A DNA stretch of 64,000 nt from Pseudomonas hunanensis (GCF_013393325.1 NZ_QJRC01000101.1:124001-188000), one strand, 5' to 3'. Counted from the stretch's first letter, positions 16,325 through 25,529 are shown. The notes: generated from the letters alone by a model not told the origin. Program-made: numbers and translations.

Positions 16325-16960
16325 ATGCCGCTGTCGAATGTCCAGATCCTCTTCGAAGACGCCGCCATCCTGGTGATCAACAAGCCGACCCTGCTGCTGT
16401 CGGTGCCCGGCCGCGCCGAGGACAACAAGGACTGCCTGATCACCCGCCTGCAGGAAAACGGCTACCCCGACGCACTGATCGTGCACCGTCTGGACTGGGA
16501 AACCTCCGGCATCATCCTGCTGGCCCGCGATGCCGACAGCCACCGCGAGCTGTCGCGCCAGTTCCACGACCGCGAAACCGAAAAAGCCTACACCGCCCTG
16601 TGCTGGGGCCAACCCGCGCTGGACAGCGGCAGTATCGACCTGCCGCTGCGCTACGACCCGCCAACCAAGCCACGGCATGTGGTGGACCACGAGCAGGGCA
16701 AGCATGCCCTGACGTTCTGGCGCATCGTCGAGCGCTGCGGCGACTACTGCCGTGTGGAGCTGACGCCGATTACCGGGCGTTCGCACCAGCTGCGCGTGCA
16801 CATGCTGTCCATCGGCCACCCGCTGCTGGGTGACCGGCTGTATGCCAACCCCGAAGCGCTGGCGGCCCATGAACGGTTGTGCCTGCATGCGTCGATGCTG
16901 AGCTTTACCCACCCGGTCTCGGGGGAGCGGTTGAAGTTCGAGTGCCCTGCACCCTTCTGA
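16325..16960 (+). CDS. RluA family pseudouridine synthase
   Basis: A 211-residue protein whose catalytic motif HRLDWETSG includes the conserved aspartate. The RluA-type elements EKAYTALCWG and PITGRSHQLRVHMLSIGHPLLGD follow. ATG 16325 is the family-like start; longer forms read into the REP sequence. It lacks an S4 domain and is short, like RluA-type tRNA/rRNA modifiers. The target uridine cannot be read from sequence. It is a single gene between REP elements. Confidence 0.88.
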   Translation: MPLSNVQILFEDAAILVINKPTLLLSVPGRAEDNKDCLITRLQENGYPDALIVHRLDWETSGIILLARDADSHRELSRQFHDRETEKAYTALCWGQPALDSGSIDLPLRYDPPTKPRHVVDHEQGKHALTFWRIVERCGDYCRVELTPITGRSHQLRVHMLSIGHPLLGDRLYANPEALAAHERLCLHASMLSFTHPVSGERLKFECPAPF

Positions 16961-16979
16961 TTTTTGGCTGGCTGTTCCG

Positions 16980-17010
16980 GCCTCTTCGCGGGCTTGCCCG
17001 CGAAGAGGCA
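16980..17010. repeat. Single REP hairpin
   Basis: A perfect hairpin, GCCTCTTCGCGGG with its complement and a short loop, lies just downstream of the pseudouridine synthase. It could serve as its transcript end. Confidence 0.75.
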
Positions 17011-17067
17011 GACACAAATTGTCGACATTCTGCGCTAAACTCGCGCCACTGCTGTCTGGAGTGAGCT

Positions 17068-18357
17068 ATGCGCGACGCACTGAATACTGGCCTTATCGAC
17101 TTCCTCAAGGCCTCCCCCACGCCCTTCCACGCCACCGCCAGCCTGGCCCAGCGCCTCGAGGCTGCCGGCTACCAGCGCCTGGACGAACGCGACAGCTGGG
17201 CCACCGTGCCTGGCGGCCGTTATTACGTCACCCGTAACGACTCTTCGATCATCGCCATCAAGTTGGGCAAGCAGGCCCCACTGTTGAACGGCATCCGCAT
17301 GGTCGGCGCCCACACCGACAGCCCGTGCCTGCGGGTCAAGCCACAGCCCGAACTGCAGCGCCAGGGCTTCCTGCAACTGGGCGTGGAAGTGTATGGCGGT
17401 GCCTTGCTGGCGCCGTGGTTCGACCGCGACCTGTCGCTGGCCGGACGCGTCACCTACCGCCGTGACGGCAAAGTCGAAAGCCAGCTGATCGACTTCAAGC
17501 TGCCGATCGCGATCATCCCCAACCTGGCCATTCACCTGAACCGCACCGCCAATGAAGGCTGGGCGATCAACCCACAGAACGAGCTGCCACCCATCCTGGC
17601 CCAGGTCGCTGGTGACGAACGTATCGACTTCCGCGCCCTGCTCACCGAGCAACTGGCCCGCGAGCACGAGCTGATCGCCGACGTGGTCCTGGACTACGAG
17701 CTGAGCTTCTACGACACCCAGGACGCCGCGCTGATTGGCCTGCACGGCGACTTCATCGCTGGCGCCCGCCTGGACAACCTGCTGTCGTGCTATGCCGGCC
17801 TGCAGGCCCTCTTGGCCGCTGACAGCGACGAAACCTGCGTGCTGGTGTGCAACGACCACGAAGAAGTCGGCAGTTGCTCGGCCTGCGGTGCCGACGGCCC
17901 GATGCTGGAGCAGACCCTGCAGCGCCTGCTGCCCGATGGCGACGCCTACGTGCGCACCGTCCAGCGCTCGCTGATGGTGTCGGCCGACAATGCCCATGGT
18001 GTGCACCCCAACTACGCCGACAAGCACGACGGTAACCACGGGCCCAAGCTCAATGCCGGCCCAGTGATCAAGGTGAACAACAACCAGCGTTACGCCACCA
18101 ACAGCGAAACCGCCGGCTTCTTCCGCCACCTGTGCATGGCCGAGGAAGTACCGGTGCAAAGCTTCGTGGTGCGCAGCGACATGGGCTGCGGCTCGACCAT
18201 CGGGCCGATTACCGCCAGCCACCTGGGCGTGCGCACGGTGGATATCGGTTTGCCCACCTTTGCCATGCATTCCATTCGCGAGCTGTGTGGCAGCCACGAC
18301 CTGGCGCACCTGGTGAAGGTACTGACCGCCTTCTACCGTAGCCGCGAATTGCCTTGA
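17068..18357 (+). CDS. apeB: M18 family aminopeptidase
   Basis: A 429-residue metallo-aminopeptidase of the aspartyl aminopeptidase family. Metal-site and catalytic motifs seen are VGAHTDSPCLR (His, Asp) near residue 80, ARLDNLLSCYAGL (bridging Asp) near 235, CNDHEEVGSCSACGA (Glu pair) near 265, and SADNAHGVHPNYADKHD near 310. A C-terminal His lies near GLPTFAMHSIRE. The enzyme removes acidic or neutral N-terminal residues in the cytoplasm. Length is typical. It is a single gene ending in a long palindromic hairpin. Confidence 0.94.
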   Translation: MRDALNTGLIDFLKASPTPFHATASLAQRLEAAGYQRLDERDSWATVPGGRYYVTRNDSSIIAIKLGKQAPLLNGIRMVGAHTDSPCLRVKPQPELQRQGFLQLGVEVYGGALLAPWFDRDLSLAGRVTYRRDGKVESQLIDFKLPIAIIPNLAIHLNRTANEGWAINPQNELPPILAQVAGDERIDFRALLTEQLAREHELIADVVLDYELSFYDTQDAALIGLHGDFIAGARLDNLLSCYAGLQALLAADSDETCVLVCNDHEEVGSCSACGADGPMLEQTLQRLLPDGDAYVRTVQRSLMVSADNAHGVHPNYADKHDGNHGPKLNAGPVIKVNNNQRYATNSETAGFFRHLCMAEEVPVQSFVVRSDMGCGSTIGPITASHLGVRTVDIGLPTFAMHSIRELCGSHDLAHLVKVLTAFYRSRELP

Positions 18358-18362
18358 TGCAG

Positions 18363-18398
18363 GCAGGTGCAAGCAGGCCCGGGCCTGCTTACACCTGC
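18363..18398 (+). terminator. Palindromic hairpin after apeB
   Basis: A 36-base near-perfect palindrome (18-base arms, one mismatch) centred on CCCGGG starts 5 bases after the stop codon. There is no strong T-run, so termination is inferred. Confidence 0.55.
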
Positions 18399-18471
18399 TC
18401 AAGGTCAATCCCGCCTCGCTTGCCAAGCGCTATGCTTGTTACATGGCCCCACTGCATAAGGATTGCTGTCC

Positions 18472-18639
18472 ATGTCCCCGTTCCTGTCCCTGTTCGTGCC
18501 GGTGTTCCTGTTCCTGCTGCTGCTGACCATCGGCTTCAGCATGCGCGAGCGCAATATCGGTGTGCTCATGATGTGGATCGGCACTTTGGGGATCTTCGGC
18601 CTCACCTGCTGGAAGATCCTCGAGAAACTGCCGACATAA
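18472..18639 (+). CDS. 55-residue small membrane protein
   Basis: An ORF starting at ATG 18472, with AAGG about 10 bases upstream, encodes MSPFLSLFVPVFLFLLLLTI followed by GFSMRERNIGVLMMWIGTLGIFGLTCWKILEKLPT (split here). It has two hydrophobic helices around a basic turn (MRERN). I do not recognise a named family. It lies in the same orientation as, and 38 bases before, the mechanosensitive channel gene, so the two could share a transcript. Codon use and the ribosome site support a real gene. Confidence 0.6.
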   Translation: MSPFLSLFVPVFLFLLLLTIGFSMRERNIGVLMMWIGTLGIFGLTCWKILEKLPT

Positions 18640-18677
18640 ACCTCTACACTCGGTCAATCGTTTGACCTGAGGTAGAT

Positions 18678-20837
18678 TTGCCTGTGCCTGCCCTCCTGCG
18701 TTACCTGTTCCTGCTGCTTGTGCTGTTCATCACCCCGGTACAGGCGGCGGGCCTGCCCGGCCTGTTGGGCGGCAGTGCGCCCGCGCAACCGGAGGCCACC
18801 GAGCCGCTGGGCAAGTCGCTGGACGAGGTGATCAAAAACCTTGAAAACGATCAGCAACGGGCCAAGCTGCTGGCCGACCTGAAAAAGCTGCGCGACGCCA
18901 CGAAGCAATCGCAACCCAGCGTCGAGCAAGGCGTGCTCGGCCTGATCGGCGGCGCTCTGCATGACTTTGAGAAACAGTTCAGCGGCGATGCCAGCCCGTT
19001 CCACCGCTGGGCCGCGGAAATCGAACAAGCCCAGGCCGAGCTGACCGAGCTGATGGTGCCGGTGCACCAGTGGCCTGCGATCCTGTTCGGCTTTGCTGCA
19101 GTGATTGCCGTGTGGAGCGTGCTGGCCTACGCCTTCAACTGGGTCGGTCACCGGGTACGCCTGCGCTTTGGCCTGAGTGAAGAACTGCCACAGCACCCGC
19201 GCACCTGGGACCTGGTGCGCTTCGCCCTGCGCAAGCTCGGCCCCTGGCTGGTGGCGCTGGTGTTCACCGTGTACCTGAGCTTCGTGCTGCCACCGTCGCT
19301 TGGCAAATCGCTGGCGATGGTGTTGGCCTACGCGCTGGTGGTCGGTACCTGCTTCTCGGCCATCTGTGTCATCGCCTTCTCGCTGCTGGACGGCCCACAC
19401 CGCCACCGCGCCCTGCACATCCTGCGGCACAAGGCGTTCCGCCCACTGTGGCTGATCGGCAGTTTCGCCGCCTTTGGCGAGGCAATGAGCGACCCACGCA
19501 TGCTGGTGGCCCTCGGTACCCACCTGGCCCACGCCCTGGCCACCCTGGCCAACGTGGTTGCAGCACTGTGCACCGGGCTGTTCATCCTGCGCTTTCGCCG
19601 CCCGATCGCCCACCTGATCCGCAACCAGCCATTGTCGCGGCGCCTGACCCGCCGCACCCTCAGCGACACCATCGAGATCCTCGGCAGCTTCTGGTTCATC
19701 CCGGCGCTGATCCTGGTGGCCATTTCGCTGTTCGCCACCTTCGTCTCCGCCGGTGACACCAGCACCGCCCTGCGCCAGTCGCTGATGTGCACGGTGCTGG
19801 TGGTGGTGTGCATGGTGCTCAACGGCCTGGTTCGCCGCCACGCCGCCAACCCCAAACGCGCCAACAAACGCCAGGCGGTGTACACAGAGCGCCTGCGCAA
19901 CTTCGGCTATTTGCTGGTGCACCTGTTCATCTGGCTGGTGTTCATCGAACTGGGCCTGCGCGTGTGGGGCGTGTCGATGATCAGCTTCGCCGAAGGCGAC
20001 GGCCACGACATCAGCCTGCGCCTGCTGGGCCTGGCGGGCACGCTGATCGTCGCCTGGCTGGTGTGGATCCTGGCCGACACCGCCGTACACCATGCCCTGG
20101 TGCGCTCGCGCCGGGGGCTGGCCAATGCCCGCGCGCAAACCATGATGCCGCTGATCCGCAACGTGATGTTCGTGATCATCTTCATCATTGCGGTGATCGT
20201 CGCCCTGGCCAACATGGGCATGAACGTCACACCGCTGCTGGCCGGTGCCGGTGTCATCGGCCTGGCCATCGGTTTTGGCGCGCAGTCGCTGGTGGCCGAC
20301 CTGATCACCGGTCTGTTCATCATCATCGAAGACTCGCTGGCCATCGACGACTACGTGGATGTCGGCGGGCACCTGGGCACGGTGGAGGGGCTGACCATTC
20401 GTACCGTGCGCCTGCGCGATATCGACGGCATCGTGCATACCATCCCGTTCAGCGAAATCAAGAGCATCAAGAACTACTCGCGGGAGTTCGGCTACGCGAT
20501 CTTCCGCGTGGCCATCCCGCACAGCATGAACATCGACCAGGCGATCACGCTGATTCGGGAAGTGGGGCAAAAATTGCGCAATGACCCGCTGATGCGCCGC
20601 AACATCTGGTCGCCGCTGGAGCTGCAGGGGGTGGAGAGCTTCGAGTCGGGTTCGGCAATCTTGCGGGCACGCTTCAAGACCGCACCGATCAAGCAATGGG
20701 AAGTGTCGCGGGCGTTCAACCTGGCGCTCAAGCGGCAGCTGGATGAGGCGGGGCTGGATCTGGCGACGCCGCGGCTGTCGGTGCAGGTGGTGACGGCCGG
20801 TGGAGGAACAGTCGCAGACTCCGGTTCCTCCAGTTAA
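18678..20837 (+). CDS. Mechanosensitive ion channel of the MscS family (YbiO-like)
   Basis: A 719-residue inner-membrane protein with a signal peptide (FLLLVLFITPVQAAG), a periplasmic helical region to ~120, and about 10 membrane helices. The MscS core spans residues ~500-700. The pore-helix pattern is AGAGVIGLAIGFGAQSLVAD, followed by the beta-domain TVEGLTIRTVRLRD and PFSEIKSIKNYSRE. The architecture resembles E. coli YbiO. The start is TTG 18678, with GAGG five bases upstream; a GTG at 18684 is the alternative. Channels of this kind release solutes on hypo-osmotic shock, which may tie in with the NAGGN and betaine genes nearby. It is convergent with the GntR gene (6-base gap). Confidence 0.9.
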   Translation: MPVPALLRYLFLLLVLFITPVQAAGLPGLLGGSAPAQPEATEPLGKSLDEVIKNLENDQQRAKLLADLKKLRDATKQSQPSVEQGVLGLIGGALHDFEKQFSGDASPFHRWAAEIEQAQAELTELMVPVHQWPAILFGFAAVIAVWSVLAYAFNWVGHRVRLRFGLSEELPQHPRTWDLVRFALRKLGPWLVALVFTVYLSFVLPPSLGKSLAMVLAYALVVGTCFSAICVIAFSLLDGPHRHRALHILRHKAFRPLWLIGSFAAFGEAMSDPRMLVALGTHLAHALATLANVVAALCTGLFILRFRRPIAHLIRNQPLSRRLTRRTLSDTIEILGSFWFIPALILVAISLFATFVSAGDTSTALRQSLMCTVLVVVCMVLNGLVRRHAANPKRANKRQAVYTERLRNFGYLLVHLFIWLVFIELGLRVWGVSMISFAEGDGHDISLRLLGLAGTLIVAWLVWILADTAVHHALVRSRRGLANARAQTMMPLIRNVMFVIIFIIAVIVALANMGMNVTPLLAGAGVIGLAIGFGAQSLVADLITGLFIIIEDSLAIDDYVDVGGHLGTVEGLTIRTVRLRDIDGIVHTIPFSEIKSIKNYSREFGYAIFRVAIPHSMNIDQAITLIREVGQKLRNDPLMRRNIWSPLELQGVESFESGSAILRARFKTAPIKQWEVSRAFNLALKRQLDEAGLDLATPRLSVQVVTAGGGTVADSGSSS

Positions 20838-20843
20838 GGCGTC

Positions 20844-21557
20844 CTAGCCAGCCAGGGCGCGGATGCGGATGGCATCATGCCGCCAGTACTCCAGGTCACA
20901 GTCGATCAGGTGCCCATGCTGGTCGCTGTTGACCCGAGTGATGTGCAACCCCGGGCTACCCACCGACACCTTCAACGCCCCCGCCGCCTCCACCGGCAAC
21001 GCCGTCGGCAAAATTTCAAAGCACACCTGCCCATACTCGATGCCATACACTCGCCCATAAATCTCGGTCAGCGACTGCGCCAGATCCTGTTCGAGAATCT
21101 CCGGAAAATACCGGGGGTTGAGGTAGTGCTCGGCATACAGCACCGCCCGCCCGTCAATCCGCCGCAAGCGGCAGATAAGCACCACGCTGGACAACGCCGG
21201 CAACTGCAAGCGCGCGCAGATGGCCGCCGAAGCCGGCTGCAGCCGCGCCGACAGCAGTTCGGTACTGGCCACCCGACCCTGCTCGCGCACCATGGCATGG
21301 AAGTGACTGCGCTCGATCAGGTCGTAGGTCAACCGCTCGGGCGCGACAAACCAGCCGCGGCGCTCTTCGCGGTAGATCAAGCCCTGGGCCTCCAGCTGGG
21401 CTAGCGCCTCGCGCAGGGTGATACGCGTGGTGTCGAACACCTCGCTGAGCCGGCGCTCGGCCGGCAGCTTGCCGCCCGGCGCCAACAGGCCGTGCTCGAT
21501 CTGCTCCTGCAGGGCATGGCAGATGGCTGTTACCGCTCGCGGTGGCATCGGCTGCAT
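20844..21557 (-). CDS. GntR family (HutC/UTRA) transcriptional regulator
   Basis: A 237-residue regulator. The N-terminal winged helix has LLAPGGKLPAERRLSEVFDTTRITLREALAQLEAQGLI, and the UTRA effector-binding domain follows from about residue 90 (AVLYAEHYLNPRYFPEI, VCFEILPTAL, LHITRVNSDQHGHLIDCDLEYWRHDAIRI). ATG 21557 is chosen; ATG 21548 is possible. It is divergent from the importer operon starting at 21886 and is probably its local regulator, sensing the transported compound or a phosphorylated derivative. UTRA relatives include PhnF/PhnR types, but the ligand here is unknown. Confidence 0.9.
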   Translation of the reverse strand: MQPMPPRAVTAICHALQEQIEHGLLAPGGKLPAERRLSEVFDTTRITLREALAQLEAQGLIYREERRGWFVAPERLTYDLIERSHFHAMVREQGRVASTELLSARLQPASAAICARLQLPALSSVVLICRLRRIDGRAVLYAEHYLNPRYFPEILEQDLAQSLTEIYGRVYGIEYGQVCFEILPTALPVEAAGALKVSVGSPGLHITRVNSDQHGHLIDCDLEYWRHDAIRIRALAG

Positions 21558-21885
21558 CAAGGGTTACCTATCTGGACTATTCCAGCCCCAGAACAGGGCA
21601 TTGGGAGAATAGTGCAAGCCTAGGCAGGGCTGATGAACATCCTGTGACAAGGTTGCGCCCAGAGCACTGCCAGAATCGGGCCAGCCCAGCAAAACCGGGG
21701 CTGCGCCATGGTCTACGCTGTATTGCCAGGAGCCCTCGGCCACCTGCGCGGGCCCTTCCCTACATCAAACTGTCACGCAAGCGGCCTACCTTGGCTCAAG
21801 GTTTGCTGACCTAGACCAAAGGTTCCAGGCAACGGTTTCACTCATAACAACGATCGGTAAAAGGCACCCACCCAAGGAGCTACGG
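21558..21885. promoter_or_regulatory. Divergent control region between GntR regulator and importer operon
   Basis: A 328-base gap with no convincing gene. It holds an inverted repeat CTGGA-CTAT-TCCAG (21572-21585) close to the regulator start. At 21807-21818 lies TGACCTAGACCA, close to the TGGTCTAGACCA operators bound by HutC/UTRA regulators of the DasR/NagR kind, 68 bases before the binding-protein ATG. A weak Pho-box-like half repeat CTGTCACGCAA (21770) is also present. GGAGCT at 21877-21882 is the ribosome site for the next gene. Confidence 0.45.
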
Positions 21886-22944
21886 ATGAAAAAGTTGTTC
21901 ATGGCGTCACTGCTCGGCTCTGCCATCGCGTTCTGCACCTCGGCCATGGCCGCGGACCTCAAGGCCCTGGAAGATGCCGCCCGCAAGGAAGGCACGGTCA
22001 ACAGCGTGGGCATGCCCGATGCCTGGGCCAACTGGAAAGGCACCTGGGAAGACCTGGCCAGCAAGTACGGCCTCAAGCACAGCGACACCGACATGAGTTC
22101 GGCGCAGGAGATCGCCAAGTTCGAAGCCGAGAAGGACAACGCCAGCGCCGACATCGGCGACGTGGGTGCCGCCTTCGGCCCGATCGCAGTGACCAAGGGC
22201 GTCAGCCAGCCCTACAAGCCAAGCACCTGGGACCAGGTGCCGGAGTGGGCCAAGGACAAGGACGGCCACTGGGCACTGGCCTATACCGGCACCATCGCCT
22301 TCATCATCAACAAAGACCTGGTCAAGGAAGGCGAACGCCCGACGTCCTGGCATGACCTGGAAAAAGGCAAGTACAAGGTCGCCATCGGCGACGTCGGCAC
22401 CGCCGCCCAGGCCGCCAACGGCGTGCTGGCCGCGGCCATTGCCTACAAAGGCGACGAGAGCAACGTGGCGCCGGGCCTGCAGCTGTTCACCAAGCTGGCC
22501 CAGCAGAAGCGCCTGTCGCTGGCCAACCCGACTATCCAGACGTTGGAAAAGGGCGAAGTGGAAGTTGGCGTGGTGTGGGACTTCAACGGCCTGAGCTACC
22601 GTGAACAGATCGACCCCAAACGCTTTGAGGTGCTGATCCCGTCGGACGGTTCGGTGATTTCCGGCTATACCACGGTCATCAACAAGTATGCCAAGCACCC
22701 CAATGCGGCCAAGCTGACCCGCGAGTACATCTTCAGCGACGCCGGGCAGATCAACCTGGCCAAGGGGCATGCGCGGCCGATCCGTGCCGAGCACCTGAAG
22801 CTGCCAGCGGATGTGCAAGCCAAGTTGCTGCCTAACGAGCAGTACGGTGCTGCCCAGCCGATCAAGAACGCCGAAGCCTGGGAAGCCACCTCGAAGAAAC
22901 TGCCGCAGATGTGGCAGGAGCAAGTGATCATCGAAATGGAGTAA
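21886..22944 (+). CDS. ABC transporter periplasmic substrate-binding protein
   Basis: A 352-residue protein with a signal peptide ending TSAMAAD, then a two-lobe binding fold of the iron/polyamine/phosphonate-type family (PotD/FbpA/PhnS-like). Visible family features are TVNSVGMPDAWANW, GDVGAAFGPIAV, LAYTGTIAFIINKDL and GEVEVGVVWDFNGLSYRE. It is the first gene of a six-gene unit (binding protein, phosphodiesterase, two permeases, ATPase, HAD phosphatase). The enzymes suggest a phosphate-ester or phosphonate ligand; the sequence alone does not fix it. A REP pair separates it from the next gene, which usually leaves the first transcript segment more abundant. Confidence 0.85.
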   Translation: MKKLFMASLLGSAIAFCTSAMAADLKALEDAARKEGTVNSVGMPDAWANWKGTWEDLASKYGLKHSDTDMSSAQEIAKFEAEKDNASADIGDVGAAFGPIAVTKGVSQPYKPSTWDQVPEWAKDKDGHWALAYTGTIAFIINKDLVKEGERPTSWHDLEKGKYKVAIGDVGTAAQAANGVLAAAIAYKGDESNVAPGLQLFTKLAQQKRLSLANPTIQTLEKGEVEVGVVWDFNGLSYREQIDPKRFEVLIPSDGSVISGYTTVINKYAKHPNAAKLTREYIFSDAGQINLAKGHARPIRAEHLKLPADVQAKLLPNEQYGAAQPIKNAEAWEATSKKLPQMWQEQVIIEME

Positions 22945-22952
22945 GGCAGGAC

Positions 22953-23083
22953 CATCCTGGGGCTGCTGCGCAGCCCATCGCGACGCAAGGCCGCTCCTAC
23001 AGGGCCCGCGTCGCCCCAGAGGTTTTCGCTGTCCCTGGGGGAGCGGCCTTGTGTCGCGAATGGAGGGCGAAGCCCTCCCCGGT
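22953..23083. repeat. REP pair inside the importer operon
   Basis: ATCGCGACGCAAGGCCGCTC and an opposing GAGCGGCCTTGTGTCGCGA flank a short spacer between the binding-protein gene and the phosphodiesterase gene. It may act as an mRNA stabiliser giving differential expression. Confidence 0.8.
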
Positions 23084-23101
23084 TCCTTTGCGGAGTATTG
23101 A

Positions 23102-23908
23102 ATGAGCCACAACGTCATCCTGGTCCTGCTGGACGGCCTCAACTACCAGGTCGCTCACCACGCCATGGGCCACCTGCACGCTTACGTCGAGGCCGACCGC
23201 GCCGCGCTATACCGGGTGGAATGCGAGCTGCCGTCGCTGTCGCGGCCGCTGTACGAATGCATCCTCACCGGCGTGCCGCCGATCGACAGCGGCATCGTGC
23301 ACAACAACATCAACCGCCTGTCCAACCAGCGCAGCGTGTTCCACTACGCCCGCGAGGCCAACCTGGGCACCGCAGCCGCGGCCTATCACTGGATGAGCGA
23401 ACTGTACAACCGCTCGCCCTTCGACCCGCAGCGCGACCGCCACACCCATGCGCCCAAGCTGCCGATCCAGCACGGGCTGTTCTACTGGGACGACCGTTAC
23501 CCCGACTCGCACCTGCTGGCCGACGGCGAGTACCTGCGCCGCCGTCACGCCCCCAACTTCCTGCTGGTGCACCCTATGAGCGTTGACGACATCGGCCACC
23601 GTCACGGCCTGGACAGCAGCCAGTACCGCAACGCTGCGCGCAGCGTGGATATTTTGCTGGCCGACTACCTGCCGGGTTGGCTCGAAGAGGGCTATCAGGT
23701 ATTGGTTACCGCCGACCATGGCATGAACAACGACCGCTCGCACAACGGCCTGCTGGCCGAGGAGCGCGAAGTGCCGCTGTTCGTGTTTGGCGACGCCTTC
23801 AGCCTGGACCCGGCCGCCAAACCGCTGCAGACCGAGCTGTGCGGCACCATCTGCGAGCTGCTGGGCGCCGCGCACGACAAAACGGTTTGCCGGGAGTTGC
23901 TGAAGTGA
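23102..23908 (+). CDS. Alkaline phosphatase superfamily hydrolase (nucleotide pyrophosphatase/phosphodiesterase-like)
   Basis: A 268-residue protein of the NPP/phosphonoacetate hydrolase branch. Two-metal site motifs are VLLDGLN (first Asp), nucleophile region ELPSLSRPLYECILTG (a serine where NPPs often have Thr), MSVDDIGHRHG (Asp/His) and VTADHGMNND (Asp/His). No signal peptide is present, so it acts in the cytoplasm after import. It ends overlapping the GTG of the first permease (GTGA). It likely cleaves a phosphodiester or C-P bond of the imported compound. A phosphonoacetate hydrolase or glycerophosphodiesterase activity cannot be distinguished here. Confidence 0.85.
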   Translation: MSHNVILVLLDGLNYQVAHHAMGHLHAYVEADRAALYRVECELPSLSRPLYECILTGVPPIDSGIVHNNINRLSNQRSVFHYAREANLGTAAAAYHWMSELYNRSPFDPQRDRHTHAPKLPIQHGLFYWDDRYPDSHLLADGEYLRRRHAPNFLLVHPMSVDDIGHRHGLDSSQYRNAARSVDILLADYLPGWLEEGYQVLVTADHGMNNDRSHNGLLAEEREVPLFVFGDAFSLDPAAKPLQTELCGTICELLGAAHDKTVCRELLK

Positions 23909-24744
23909 ATGGCGGCGCCCGTGGCCGCTACCTGGCCCTGCTCTGCCTGCTGCCGTTCGCCGTGTTCTTCGTCATCTTCCAGGTCGCCCCGCTGGCCTGG
24001 GTGGCGACCAACAGCCTGCAATCGGACGCCGGCTGGGGCATCGACAACTTCAGCAAGGTATTCGCCTCGAAGTTTTACCTGCAGGCATTGCAACGCAGCC
24101 TGGAAATCAGCTTCTGGTCGAGCCTGTTCGGCATCGTCATCGCCACCCTCGGCGCCTATTCACTGCGCCGGGTGGACTCGAAGCTGCGCGACTTCGTCAG
24201 TGCCTTCGCCAACATGACCAGCAACTTTGCCGGGGTGCCGCTGGCCTTCGCCTTCATCATCCTGCTGGGTTTCAACGGCGCACTGACCCTGCTGCTGAAG
24301 CAGGTCGGCCTGCTGGAAGACTTCAGCATCTATTCCAAGAGCGGGCTGATCCTGGTGTACACCTACTTCCAGATCCCGCTGGGCGTATTGCTGCTGTACC
24401 CCGCCTTCGACGCGCTGCGTGAAGACTGGCGCGAGTCGGCCGCACTGCTGGGCGCCAACCACTGGCAGTACTGGCGGCACATCGGCCTGCCGGTGCTGAC
24501 CCCGGCACTGCTGGGCACGTTCGTCATCCTGCTGGCCAACGCCCTCGGTGCCTACGCCACCGTGTACGCACTGACCACGGGTAATTTCAACGTACTGCCG
24601 ATCCGTATCGCCGGCCTGGTGGCCGGCGATATCAGCCTCGACCCGAACCTGGCCAGCGCCCTGGCCATGGTGCTGGTGGGGCTGATGACGCTGGTCACGG
24701 TGGTGCATCAATGGCTGCTGAAGAGGAGCTACCATGCGCGCTGA
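23905..24744 (+). CDS. ABC transporter permease (first)
   Basis: A 279-residue inner-membrane protein of the PotB/binding-protein-dependent type with six helices. The start is GTG 23905, overlapping the previous stop, with GGGAG upstream; longer upstream readings are in the shadow of the phosphodiesterase gene. The EAA coupling loop reads DWRESAALLGANHWQYWRHIGLPVLTP around residue 185 (split over two helices). It overlaps the next permease by 11 bases, so the genes are tightly coupled. Confidence 0.9.
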   Translation: MNGGARGRYLALLCLLPFAVFFVIFQVAPLAWVATNSLQSDAGWGIDNFSKVFASKFYLQALQRSLEISFWSSLFGIVIATLGAYSLRRVDSKLRDFVSAFANMTSNFAGVPLAFAFIILLGFNGALTLLLKQVGLLEDFSIYSKSGLILVYTYFQIPLGVLLLYPAFDALREDWRESAALLGANHWQYWRHIGLPVLTPALLGTFVILLANALGAYATVYALTTGNFNVLPIRIAGLVAGDISLDPNLASALAMVLVGLMTLVTVVHQWLLKRSYHAR

Positions 24745-25528
24745 CGCCCTTTCCGGCGGCTGGTACCATCGCGTGGTGGTGTACCTGCTGTTCCTGATCC
24801 TGCTGCTGCCATTGGCCGGCACCCTGCTCTACTCGCTGGCCACCAGTTGGTCGGCCAGCCTGCTGCCCAGTGGCCTGACCCTGAAATGGTATGCGGCATT
24901 GTGGAGCGAGCCGCGCTTTCTGGCAGCCTTCGGCCAGTCACTGCTGGTGTGCGTGGGCGCGCTGTTGCTGTCGGTGGTGCTGATATTGCCGCTGCTGTTC
25001 GTGGTGCACTACCACTTCCCCAAACTCGACGCACTGATGAACATCCTCATCCTGCTGCCCTTCGCGGTACCGCCGGTGGTGTCGTCGGTGGGGTTGCTGC
25101 AACTGTACGGCAGCGGGCCGATGGCCATGGTCGGCACACCGTGGATCCTGATCGGCTGCTACTTCACCATCGCGCTGCCGTTCATGTACCGAGCCATTAC
25201 CAACAACCTGCAGGCCATCAACCTGCGCGACCTGATGGACGCCGCGCAGCTGCTCGGCGCCAGCACCTGGCAGGCAGCACTGCTGGTGGTGCTGCCCAAC
25301 CTGCGCAAGGGCTTGATGGTGGCGTTGCTGCTGTCGTTCTCGTTCCTGTTCGGCGAATTCGTATTCGCCAACCTGCTGGTCGGCACCCGCTACGAGACCC
25401 TGCAGGTGTACCTGAACAACATGCGCAACAGCAGCGGCCACTTCAACAGCGCACTGGTGATCTCCTACTTCGCCTTCGTGCTGATACTGACCTGGGTCGC
25501 CAACCGCCTGAACAAGGACAAGACCTGA
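24734..25528 (+). CDS. ABC transporter permease (second)
   Basis: A 264-residue partner permease of the PotC type with six helices. The EAA-like loop is DLMDAAQLLGASTWQAALLVV near residue 175. ATG 24734 lies inside the end of the first permease, behind AGGAG. With the first permease it forms the membrane channel of the importer. Confidence 0.9.
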   Translation: MRADALSGGWYHRVVVYLLFLILLLPLAGTLLYSLATSWSASLLPSGLTLKWYAALWSEPRFLAAFGQSLLVCVGALLLSVVLILPLLFVVHYHFPKLDALMNILILLPFAVPPVVSSVGLLQLYGSGPMAMVGTPWILIGCYFTIALPFMYRAITNNLQAINLRDLMDAAQLLGASTWQAALLVVLPNLRKGLMVALLLSFSFLFGEFVFANLLVGTRYETLQVYLNNMRNSSGHFNSALVISYFAFVLILTWVANRLNKDKT

Positions 25529-25529
25529 C

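Noticed and set aside
18654..20696. 680-residue open frame antisense to the mechanosensitive channel
   Set aside because: High G+C codon structure opens the opposite frame; composition is rich in His, Gln, Arg and Asp without any family, signal or ribosome site.
21760..21780. Pho box before the importer operon
   Set aside because: Only one good repeat (CTGTCACGCAA); the adjacent unit is too degenerate and the distance to the gene is long.
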